From Alviniconcha marisindica (taxonomy: Eukaryota; Mollusca; Gastropoda; Provannidae), in contig JABMCL010002141.1 in the NCBI GenBank assembly GCA_018857735.1, positions 50,001-114,000 on the forward strand: a stretch of DNA of 64,000 nt, given 5' to 3'. This document shows, piece after piece, positions 12,032 through 24,900 of the stretch. Numbering within the stretch: the first letter of the stretch is position 1; every line of letters starts with the position of its first letter. Both the position numbers and the translations under genes were made by a program. Below the pieces are notes generated by a model. The model did no database searches. It was not told the DNA's origin and saw nothing but the letters and a program-made list of their open reading frames with translations.

Positions 12032-12663
12032 AGATCACTCGGAGAGGCAACAGCCAGTGTATGTAGCCTACGGTGTCGCTGTGGAATCCCCGTCTCTAAT
12101 AAGCCGTACTTACTGTGGAATCGACACTGTGGAGAAAGACGCAAGGGAGACAAGTACCAGTTGTCTGGTGCGAAAATCATGTTGGATGTCAACTTCCTGT
12201 GTTTTGCTAGGGCGTCGTAGGTTCTTCGTGTTCAAGTGTCCTTTGGGAGTCGAGTCACAGTTATAAGCCAAAAAAACAACAACAACAAAAAACGAAAAAT
12301 CTGCTCTGCTCTGCTATATGTGTCTGTCCGTAGCCTTCTCTTATCGAAAGCTAGACATGGGATCTTGGACGTGCGCAGCGATCCGGTGACGCGAGAAAGC
12401 TGAAACTGTGTCGTGGAGACCTACGATCCACTGACAACACTTGATCAGAACTTTGGTTCACAAACAGGGTAAAAATCTAGAAAACAAATTTTGCCAGAAT
12501 AAACGTTTCTCCTTTTGATTACAAATTACCTTGTTGTCATTTTGTTTTGTACACTTTGGTCATGTACCACTCAAACTGGATTGCTACAATCGTACAGTAT
12601 AACTAAGTTCTTCCGACTTTCGACGAACTGTATACATTGAAATGCAGTAGATCACTAGGTTAG
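12030..12663 (+). promoter_or_regulatory. Upstream region and probable 5' UTR/promoter of the ZDHHC16-type gene
   Basis: No coding frame. It lies directly upstream of the first coding exon, whose ATG at 12664 is preceded by an in-frame TAG. No clear TATA box or CpG cluster fixes a transcription start; an additional non-coding exon cannot be excluded. Confidence 0.3.
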
Positions 12664-13179
12664 ATGCATACTGATGACAGTTTTGCAATGAAGAGAATCC
12701 ACTGGCGGCTCCTGCATTGCCCACGCCGTGTGAAGTGCTGGCTGAGTGAGAAGATGGAAAACTGCCACCTGGCAATGTTCACACTGTGCTACAACCAGTT
12801 TACTTCCTGCAACACAATGTTTGATGCTGCACTGGAGCCAATGTTCTGGCTGGTTGACCACTTCACCAAATACATGGGACCAGTGAGTAATGGAAACTGG
12901 AACACAGTGCTAGCAAAGAGACAATTGTTTTACTGGTTAAACCATCTCTGCCACTAGTTTTACAGCTAATTAATGAGCTAAACACAGATTATTATAAATT
13001 ATTTTATAGACCAGATGAGTTATACAAGTTTGTAGCAAAAGTAGCAATAACAGATATCATAGTCATTCATAAATTAAAACCTTGTGTGACTGGAGACCAG
13101 ATTCATGCTTTACATGCCTATAATGGTATAAAAGTTTCCTGAAACTGTTTTTAATAAATATATGTTATATTCTTAATAA

Positions 13180-13221
<42 letters not shown>

Positions 13222-16200
13222 CAAATTTATTAAAAACAGTTTAAGAATCTTATAATGTAATCAGCTGCATGAAATGTTGAAGAACTGTGTGGACCTTTTT
13301 TTTTAAATATTAATATTATTCAGATCTCAGAAAGGGCATTGATCAGAAAGATATGATCAGAAAGATATGAAAACTACAGGTCCAACACCCCAACAACTTT
13401 CAAAATCTTCTTGATTATTATCATTCCCTACCTACTTAGAATGTTACAAAGAAGTGTACAGAAGTGAGAAAAATTTACTTTTGCTTTTATATAGCTTACA
13501 AAACAGCTAAAACTAAAAGGCAAACCAAGCAACTAAAAATTTGGTAAACTCCTCAGAGACCAACTAGAACCTGTGCTCCCAAACTTTACAATTGACCCTA
13601 TTTAAATTTCAATAGGGTTACATTAGGAACAACCAGATTTTTTTTATTTCATTGTCTCATAGTCATACTGTGATACTATCAGGTAGCAGGACAGGTAGTG
13701 TGATTGTTGGCATTGCACTGATTAGTCTTATAACACAATACCCTCTTTCTTTGTCCTAACTGCAGTTGACTGGAAGCACCTAGCTATAAAACTGTGCACA
13801 GTCCTTGTTGGCTCAATCAATAGCTTCAGGAAAGTTACCTTGGGCAGCAAATAAGGCCATTCAATTGTATTTGTAGCATTTATAGTATATATAATAATAC
13901 TGTGCAGCTCTGTCCAAACTGTAGACATTCGGAATCTGATTGCTGTGCACCCTGTATTATTCAGTTCTGTGGAAATTGGGCCATTTAATTTTGAATAAGA
14001 CAGAGCCAGCTGGAGCCACAACAACTGCATTGTTTGAGTGGCTAATAGACCCCTACTGTGGATCACATGATTTACAGATATATATTATATGTTGTACAGG
14101 CCTAAGTTTTCTTGGACTGGTATTTTCCATTATTAACACTAACAGCATCTTTTCCATATAATATATATAATATATATTGTACAACAGTTCTGATACATTT
14201 ACAGATAATGGTGACATTAATAGTGGTGCTGACTACAATGGTAGTGACAGTATTCTACATCTGTGTGCTGCCACACATCTGGTACCAGACGGAGCTCTTC
14301 TGGGTGATGGTGCACTTCATCTTTGCGCACTGGCTCCTTGTCAACATCGTCTTTAACTACATCATGGCAGCTTTCACCAACCCTGGGCTTCCTCCACAGG
14401 TAGTGCCAATTGTGTGTATAGTGTGTGAGTCAGAACCTTGTTACAGCAACCCTATTCATACATTTAATTTTATAAATAAAATCAGGGCTCCCATTAACGC
14501 ATTATAAATGTGCATCCCCTATGCACTAGAACTGAAAAGGATGCCCTTAAATTACCGCTAGAGGGTTCCAAGGGACACACTAAAGGGGGCCAGGTTATGT
14601 TTTTGCTAAGTCCAGACCTCTTGTTGCTGACTGACTGAAAATGTGGTCCTATGAACTCTTCTTCTGAGGAATGAGTGAACAACTGCTGGTGAGGTTGACA
14701 AAGTAGAACAGCTCTAGAGAAATGTACTCACCTATACGACGACACACAAGGAACAGTTAAACACAAGCGCTTTCGACACAGACTCTTCATCGGGTGTAAG
14801 AAGAGAGATAGAAAATAATAAAAGAAGAAGGAAGTAAAGAAGAAGATAGACAAGGAGTTGAACTAAAACAATGTTAAGAATGTAAATGTAGATTTAAAAC
14901 AGTGTCATCAAAATGACAAAAATTAGGAAGCGCATATCTACCCATGTAATTATGAATACACGCACACACACACATACACACACACACACACATCGCTCTG
15001 ACACGTGAAAGTCCTCTTGATAGACATGTGACCATTGGGACCTCTAAGTAGGGGCATACCTTGCACCTGTCAGTGGAGCAGAGGAATGTGCCTGGTGTGG
15101 AGTTAGCATAACTACGGAGGTTGGAGTGTATGAGAATCTCACGTAGGTTCCAATCTTTCTTGAAAGCCACCAAAGGCATATCACAAAATGTCATGCCAAC
15201 TGTAGTGCTATTTTGAAGAATATGCCAGTTTGATCAGAGAATCTGGCAGACTGGAGGTTGTGTGGATGATAAAGCACAGAGACAATAAAATAGCACTACA
15301 GTTGGCAAGACATTTTGTGATAGGCCTTTGGTGTCACATGTCAATGTGACAACCTGCTGTATGCCATCACTTGTCGGCCTTGCAACCTCATTTATGTTGG
15401 TGAGACTTCCAAGTCCCTCGCGGTTCGTTTTTTGGAGCATCTGGCTGACATCCACCATAACCTCAGCAAACCTGTAGCCCAACACTTTAACTCTGCCAGT
15501 CATACCATTGCGGACAGCAAAGTTAAAGGGTTATGGCAATTGCATGGCCATGGGGACTCCTTTCAACGAAAACACTCACATCACCCAGAGACTGGGCACC
15601 ATGTCCCCTGGTAGACTAAATGAAAAATGTTCAGACTTCCTGCAGCCCTTCTAAATTACATATTGTTGCTCTGCAGGTGGAATGTGTGTGTGTGTGTGTG
15701 GGTGTGTGTGGGTGTGTATTCATAATTACGTGGGTAGATCATGCGCTTCCTAATTTTTGTCATTTTGATGACGTCATTTTAAATCTAGGTTTACATTCTT
15801 AACAGTGTTTTACTTCAACTCCTTGTCTATCTTCTTCTTTACTTTCTTCTTCTTCTTTTATTATTTTCTATCTCTCTTCTTACACCCGGCGAAGACTCTG
15901 TGTCAAAAGCACTTGTGTTTAATTGTTCCTTGTGTGACGTCGTGTATAGGTGAGTACATTTCTCTAGAGCTGTTCTATCTTCTCCTGAGGTCCCTGACAT
16001 TTGCAACACTGAGCACATATGCTCTACCTTACAATGACTTTGGTATTGACAGACGTAAGAAGAGTAAGAGACACCTTTTTTTACATCAGTAAAACACAAC
16101 TACACCAGCGCACAGCTAACAACAAGATAACAATAAGAAAGTTAGTAAACATGGTCCACAGAAACCATAAGGCTTATTAGGGATGGGGGAAAGAGTAGAG

Positions 16201-19200
16201 ACTGAAGAGACCATTGGCCACTGCCAGAACAACAATGTTAAGGAGGTGTGGACCCCACCAGTGTACTGCTCTAATTACTGTTTCAACAGCTGTGCAGAGC
16301 AAACTCACAAAGGGCAGTGTCTTAGAAGCAACTGTTGAGAAACAACTTTGCAACAAGACAGTCCATCCGGCTATGAGAGCCCAGTTCCACCTCCCTGCTC
16401 TTGATCTCTCTTGGGCTCTCAAAGTAACAAAGTTCATGTCAGCACTTTATGTACCTACATTGTGAGATGTTTTGGTCACATGATTCTAAAAAGTTTAATC
16501 TCAAAAAGCATGCAAAGACACTGAGGATTAAGTAGAGATATTTGGCCATTGGTCATTGTGAAGGCTTCTAAGATGAAAATAATTCGTTGCAAATTTTCAG
16601 CTTTCAAAGAAAAGAAGGGGGAAAAACCTCAGTGGAGTTTCTTGAGTAAAATTATCTTTCTTTTGTTTGTTCAATGTAATCAAACTGTGCCATAGGCATA
16701 GTAATCAAGGGAGACTACCTAAAGAGGCAACAGGGGTATATATAAGGAGCGAAGCCATTAGACAACCAGGACATAGTTCAGGAGCTGTGTGAGAGTCGAG
16801 GTGGCCGTCCTGGGCTGTCCGTCCTAACAAGCCTTCTGGTTTCTGTGGACGTAAAGCTATATTGAACCATGCTTCGGCATTGGTCTCAGCTTGTCCCTAA
16901 TATGTCAACTGACATCTGAGGACATTAAGCAACACTACCTACCTAGACAACCAGGTGAGCTGGTTTGACCTAGCAGTAAGGCGTTAGGCTGGTAAGCGGA
17001 AGGACCTCGGTTCGATACTGCTTTGGCTCTCCTTTCTCTTCAAAAAGGTTGTGGTTTGTGGACACTGTCTTGTGACTTTGTCCATCACTTCCTACTGAAA
17101 CATTAAAATGGCTCTCATTGCTGCCCATCTTAATGCAGGAATCATTCTGGTGGTGACAGTGTAGCGATAGGTATATAATCTCCCTCTTCCCCCACCTCCA
17201 TACCCCCTTCCCCCCCTTCCCCCCCTTCTCCCTGTCCCTAATAAGCCTTGCGGTTTCTGTGGATGTTAAGCACCATGTTACTAGACAACCAGTGAGTTTA
17301 AAAAATTTGAGAGGTACGGAACATCCCGTCGCTCCACATCTGACTCGATTATTTTCAGACAGAGGGCATAACAGAGACCAAAATTTGGCACCGAAGTAAC
17401 TTACTATTGCATCTAATGAACACGGTATTCAATAGACCACAAGACAATGGTGTTACATGCAAAATAAGGAAATTAGATTTGAATGGAAACAAAAAAGGGC
17501 GGAGCTGCTGTACATGTGTTTGTCAAGACATGCATGTTCATGGTATGCGTGAAAGATGCAGACACACAATAACAGAAGCGGAAAAGAAATCGTCACCTAC
17601 CTTTACCACTACCTGTGTCCAAGGTATGGAGTGTCAGGTGGATAAGGATAGAGCCCTCTAACTAATTTTAAGACACACTCCGGCATGATCTCTCTAAGCA
17701 CATGCACAACAGTTCCATCAGTGTGGTCTCGACACATCGCAGTCTCCTTTTTACGAACATATAAAGGATGCCACCATGCTCCACGCATTTTCATCGTAGA
17801 CCAAAATTTCCTATACAGTTTCTTCCTGATCCTAGAATTTTCCTTTGTGAACATCCTGCCCATGGCCCAACCACTGCTGCTTAACACAGGTTAAACACAG
17901 GGAACAAAAGACACATTCCCGTCTGTCACCATCCAGTTCAGAGGCCTTGTTTTCTTGACCTGAATGGCTCGCATCAACACCTGCAGTTACATTGATGGTA
18001 CTGGCACAACTATCACCCTTCTTTTCAGTCTCTGGTTCAACACTCACTACATTTGTATCATCTGTGGCGAAAAATGGCTGGACAAAACTGTTCCTGGCAA
18101 GAAATGTCTCGTTGAAACTCAGGAAAGGAAGAAAAATTTCATGAACATAATCCCAGCCACGTGCTTCAAACAGTTCATTTATCGTTACTTCTTGCTCACG
18201 GTCAAGCCCAAACAAGTCAGAGTCAGTCTATCCATTTCCAAGGAATAGCATCGTGCCTAAATTTCAGCAGTGGAGGGAAAACAATTGTGTTTGAAATGTA
18301 TCTCATGCAATGGAATGTAGGCCAGTCTTCGTGTCACGATTCTTGTTTGGGGAACCGTTAGGGGTGTACCAAAGATAATTACGTTCTGCCTAGTCCAGTG
18401 AAAGTTGCTTTCTTGCTGTGGTGGCATTTTTGTTCCTCAGACTAAACCTCTACAGGGCCTCAGTATAAAATCATAAAGGTGGACGTTTCTGAAGTTACAA
18501 AAAACCCGTAGCAACATAAATGAACCTTCCTGCTGGGTCGTGACGAGGGCAAAAGTTCTATAAACAAATGGTGGGAAAGTGCAGTTCCCTAGAGGGGATG
18601 GTGTAAGAATGTTTTTAATCCACAATCATAATTTTTATTGCAACAAATGTAATTACAAGTATACGGCATGTTAATGAAGCATGTCAACAGCATAATAAAC
18701 TTCATGCGGCTAAATATTTCCAGCATACATTATGACAGTATAGCTTGGACTGACATAGTCATAGGTGATGGAAATTAATTCTGTTGAACGCTTGCAAGTT
18801 GTGTTTTGTTGTTGTTTTGTTTTTCCTCTTCATAACCACATGTAGTGCTTTATTCTTAGTTAGCTAAGCCCCGCCCACTCCAGTGCACATGCGTCCTGAT
18901 CCCTTGGATCAGTTGCTGTGTGTTTAAGATTTGAGTGGCAGTAAGATATATATTATATATATATATATATAAATAATAGATTAATATGCACATTTGATTA
19001 CATAATTAGCTAATCTGTCTTCTTTCATTTTCTGTTTGGATCCACAGATCCAGAGCATTACTCTAACTTGTTTCAGACATGTAATTATTTTGTAATGGTA
19101 TTGTGGAACTATGAGAAAATGCAATTGAATGAACCTATTACTACCATAATGAGCCAACATACCAGAAAGTGTACAACTAAAAGTAACATTGTCTGACAGA

Positions 19201-21836
19201 ACTGAACCCCAGAACTAAGTTGTAGAAAGTACAAAGGGCATTATATGCAAAGCACAACTTATGCACAGCTGCTGTTTCACATTAGACTTGACTCTTTCAC
19301 ATTGTCCAGGGACCCTCTAAACATTGTAGCAGGGAGTCCTAGGGATCCCCTTAAAATACTTGCTAATGGGAGCCCTAAGTTGTAATAATAAATTGTGCAT
19401 TGTAGTTTGTCAGCTGTGCCATATATGCTACAGTTAGTTAACACAAAGAATAAACAGCCCCTCCTCCTTTTGTTTGGTTTTGAAAATCATCCTTTCCAGA
19501 GACCTCAGGTTCTAAGAGAAAAGAGTTGCATAATGATAAAGTGAGAAAATGTCCACTGTGTATGTTTGTGATTAATGGCTACTGGTTGTGTGTAAGCAGA
19601 AAGACGTTAAACAGAGTGGAGAGGGCTATGCAGCTGTGTGTTAACAGCATCCAAGAGTGGGTGTCTGAGAATGGCTTTAAGTTCTCCACCTCCAAGACAG
19701 TCTGCATCCACTTTCACCAACAATATGATTTTTTTCCCCAGACCCTAACATCTATCTGGAAAAAACGCCTATTAAAGTAGTCAAAGAAGCAAAATTCCTT
19801 GGTCTCATTTTTGACACCAAACTCACTTTTAAAAATTACATGCAGTATCTTAAATCTTCCTGTCAGAAAGCTCTGGATATTCTGCAAGTAGTAGGACATA
19901 CTGATTGGGGAGCTGCCATCAACATCAAATTATTTCAAGAATTGGTGTCGAAAACTCCACCGCTCAGCATCTGTATTCTACCACACCCAGAAAAATCTGA
20001 AATTAATCCAAACCTGATTGATGTTGCGTCCTCTGTGGACATTGCCCCTTGAACGCTTTCTGTTCCTACAGTTCGCTTTGATTTAACCAGATTTAAAAAA
20101 GACACAACCAACCCGGAAACATACAGCAGTTTTATTTGCAACTTATTTCAGAATATCCTTCGTCAGATTTTTTTTTTCACAGATGGTTTTAAAACAGAGA
20201 CAGGAGTCACTGTGGCATCTGTCTCCACAAAATGTTCCAGGAAACCTTTGACTTGTCACCTTCCGGATGACAGCTCCATATACACTGCAGACTTACAAGC
20301 TATTCTTTTGGCTCTAAAGAAAATATATTCTTATTGTTCTAAAGAAAAATCATTTTTCATACTGTCTGACTCACTTTCATCACTAAAAGCTATATTTAAC
20401 CTAAATATGAACACCATGTCTTGGTACAGGTTCTATAACTATATATGGATTTGACCAAAGATGGGAAGGATATTGTCTTTATCTGGGTCCCTGGCCATGT
20501 GGGCATTAGGGGTAATTCGGTTGCAGACTCTGCAGCTAAAGATGCCCTTGTTGGTTGAGCTCATCCCATTCTCACACTTAAAATCACATGCAAATAAATA
20601 TATATTAGATTGTGGCAGTCTGAGTGGGATGAGCTCCCTGGAAATAAATTACATAAAATATTCCCAGTTTTAAAAGAGTGTGTTGTTTGTCCTTGGACAA
20701 AAAAGAAGAAACTGTGATAGCCCGATTGCACATTGGCCATTCTTTTATTACTCATTCCATTTTATTGAAGGGTGAGGAACCACCAATGTGTGAGGGTGAG
20801 GAACCACCATATGATGAACTTTTAACTATTCAACATATTTTACTTAGTTGTTCAGATCTTATAAGAGAAAGCCACTTTACAGCTCAAGCACTGTGTGTTT
20901 TTCAGGAGATTTCACCTGAGAAGATTTTTAACTTTTTGAAAGAAATCAATATGTTTGGAAAAATGTAAACTTGAGATCACTTTTGGTTATGTTTGTGTCT
21001 TACTTCCCTTTTAAGTATGGTTTTAAAATTGTACAGATACCAGTTTTAACACATATACACTTTTAAAAAGTAATATTATATATAAATATATAATGACAAA
21101 ATGTGTATCGCCCTGATATAACTGCACTGGTTGACTGGGCGTAAAACATCAATTTACTTACTTACTTACATCTGTTGTAACTATTATTGTATTAATTACA
21201 TACTTAAATTTTTAACTGTTATACCATGAAACATTTACAAACATGGAAATTATGCAAATAGAGTCTAAAATGTCAACACTGTTATTATGGGGTCTGCCGT
21301 ATGTCAAAAAAGAAAGTATACATAGTAAATAAATATATAAGTCATTAAGATCTCACCAAATGGTTTATTTTTTATATTTTTTATTATGTTGCAAACAGAT
21401 GATGCAAATAGCCAGGTCTGTTCTCTGTGTTGGGAAAACAAATCAGATTCCTTTTAGTAAGTAAGTAAACATGATGTTTAACGTCTACAGAAACCATAAG
21501 GCTTATTAGGGACAGGGAGAAGGGGGGGGGGGGGTATGGAGGTGAGGGAAGAGGGAGATTGTATACCTATCACTACACTGTTACCACCAGAATGACTTCT
21601 GCATTAAGGTAGGCAGTGATGACAGCCATTTTAATGGTTCATAATTGTGAGGGACAAAGTCACAAGACAGTGTCCACAGACCACAACTTTTCAGGAGAGC
21701 CAAAGCAGATTTGAATTAAAATCCCTCTGCTTACCAGCCTAACGCATTACCACTAGGCCAAACCGGCTCACAGATTTCTTTTAAAAGTCATTTGCCTTTT
21801 TATCTGTTACATTAAAATTTGACCAAAATGTTAGTG

Positions 21837-21919
<83 letters not shown>

Positions 21920-24900
21920 CAGGTGAGTTCACTTCAGACATGGCAATGTAAACCAGTGTGACCTAGGGCTAGAGAGAGAGAGATGGGGCAATACAGTATA
22001 GCGATGGTACAATACAGAGACAGGGAAACATAGATATGTGAGTCCACTTCAAACATAGGGGTGGGAATTCAATGTGCCCCAGTATAGATAGGGCAATAGA
22101 AAGATGGGGCATTCCCCAATTTGGAGATGGAGCCATACAGAGATGGGACAACGTCAACACATCCCATGATGAAGATCTATATGGGAAGCCAACAGGACAG
22201 AACAGACAAAGAAGGGCCAATAAATAGATTGGGCAACATACACACACACATTCCCATGATAACATTATTTTTGGGCTTTGTAGAGCTCTTGTAAGATGGA
22301 ATTTTGTTACCACAGGACACAGGGGTACTTTACCTACATTGTAAACTGCAGAGTGACTGCTACAATAAGATGAACAGTGGTGTGAGCCATTTTATAGTTT
22401 CATTCATTGTGGACCAGTAGGGTGGGGTGGGTATGATAACAAAACCACAAGACAGTTCATAAACCACAACTTTCAAAGAAACAGGGGAGCCGAAGCAGAT
22501 TTGAACCTGGGTCCATCTTTTACATGTCAGGCAGCTTTCACTTAAACAGCACTTTCTAGCAGCCACCTTGCTCATGTAGACATTTTGAAATAACCTGTAG
22601 AGAAGGTGAAGATTGAAACCACTTTGAATTGTGTGATTGTGACGTGGTCATTTTCAGAATGTGCCTCAAGTGGTGTCAATCTGCAAGAAGTGCATCTCTC
22701 CTAAGCCACCACGCTCCCACCACTGTTCTGTTTGTAAACGATGCATTCTCAAGATGGACCACCACTGCCGTATCCTTTTAATCAACATTTTGATTCATGA
22801 GAATATTGCATGTGAGTAGGTATGTAAATTCTACCTGTTGAACAAAACATGTTTTGAGAATGCTAGTTATTTTAAGCCTTGTGTAGGCTGCAGGATGATA
22901 AGATGAAGCAATGATTTGATTCCAAATATTTCATGTAACTAGTTCTTTCCTCAGCTGGTCACTGTTGCTGTTGACCCTGTTGTTTACCAGTAATTGAATT
23001 ATCAGAATAAAAATAAAAGTCATAAAAAGTGTTCCAAGTGTCATCTTACGAAGTTTTCTCAGCTTCAATTAGAACTTCTGATTGATGCAAAGCAATCTTA
23101 CCAAACTGGTGACATAAAAATAACATGCTGATATAACTATGTGCTTCTGGTTTAGTATCAAAGAGGAAGTAATTCAGGCACACATCCTTATCATTGACCA
23201 GCCTGGCTGAACAACTGTATAGGCTACTACAACCACCGCTATTTCTTCTTGTTTTGCTTCTACATGTGGTTTGGTACAGTGTATGTCACATTTGCTGGGC
23301 ACGATGTCTTCAAACAACACTTCTTTGGAAAGCAGGCAAGAAAACGTTTTTTTGTGCCTTTATGTGTGGTGAGGGGTGGGGGACTACCCTGTTGCACCCT
23401 TAGTCATAGTGATGCAATGGAAACTTACCTATGATGGCAAATCTGGAACAGTCTCCTTTTTTCCGTTGATTTACTCAAACTTTGTCTGCCTTCAAGTTGC
23501 AGATCAAGACTAACCTTTTTCTCTGTCTCTTACTCCTAACACTTCCACCTGTCTCCAGCCTGCCTCAAGTAAATCTGCATGTGTAGTGTTTTAGATTTTA
23601 CCTTTTAGGGAAGGTGCAGAGAGGCAGAGAGTGTGTTGGGTTAGTTAGTTAGTGCTTTGAGCCCAGTCAACCACAAAGGGTTATATCAGGGCTACGTGTG
23701 TTGGGAGATAGGACGAGGAGCTCCAGTTATGATATATACTTTTAATCTTCAATGATGCAGCTGATTCATACAGAAATATGATGTTCAGTGGCTGTAATGT
23801 TTAAAGTTTTTCTTTAGTTGCCAGAGTTTACCTTGTAAGCCAGTGAGGATTGAGTGTTTTGTTGAAGAGAGAAAACTGCTGCATGGTCCATGGTGAGAAC
23901 GAAATTGGTGGAAACTATTTGTCTCTTATCTCTTGTTCAAACTATTTGAAAGTGTATGGCTGACTTGCATGATGCTCCATAGGTGTCTGCAGTAATTTCT
24001 TTTTTTCTTTTTGTAATGATTTCTGTTTCTCTTTCCCGTTTTACAGGAGTTGACTGTACCAGCATTTTTCTTCCCACTCAACATGGCATACCAAAAAATA
24101 TGGGGTGTTAAAGCCAAGGTACAGTTCTCAATGTGTATTTAATTATTGTTGACTTAAAAATGTATGTGTATGTTGGTCAAACTTTAGGGCCCATTTTTTT
24201 TACCTGTATCATAAAAAAGTGAGACTATATGTATAATGATAGAGGCTTTCAAGCTGTTCAGTTTGATTGAGTCTATAGTATCAAACACTGGCTCTCTCAG
24301 AGACAAAATCATTCCAACTTGTTTTTTGTAAGACAAAAAAAGTTACCAGAATGCATCAGTAAACTTGGTCTAAAACAATCATCTGTAGAAAAAGAATGAT
24401 TAAAATATTTTGATACAATTTCATTTGTTAAGATAGTTGAGTGACAGTTTTTGCCCTTATGTCATTATGACCAGCTGAAGCCACAGTGCCTCTGAGACTA
24501 AAAAACAGATCAGCTGTTCTAGATGAATGGCTAAAAATGCTAGAGAATGTATTGGGCAATTGAATTCAGCAAAGTTTGTTTTGCATGAGTGAATACCCTT
24601 TGTAATCTTTCACACAAGAAGTTGCAAAAGTCACAGCTGCCAGTTCTGGGCCAATTTCTGAGTAGTCGTTGGTTCACTCTGGCAACTATTTTCTCTCTCC
24701 ATATTTTCTTTCAAACTCTGTTTGAAGTAAGTTCATGGGGGAAAAAAAAGAAGAAGTTATGCTGAGTTCTGTACCTGTTTGGAGTGCATAGTTTGACAGA
24801 TAAATTAACAAAAAACAAGAAATGTTTTAGGAGTACAGTGTTGGCAGCACATTTATGTGCAATTGTTTGTACTTGCACTGATGCATTGATCCATAAGATC

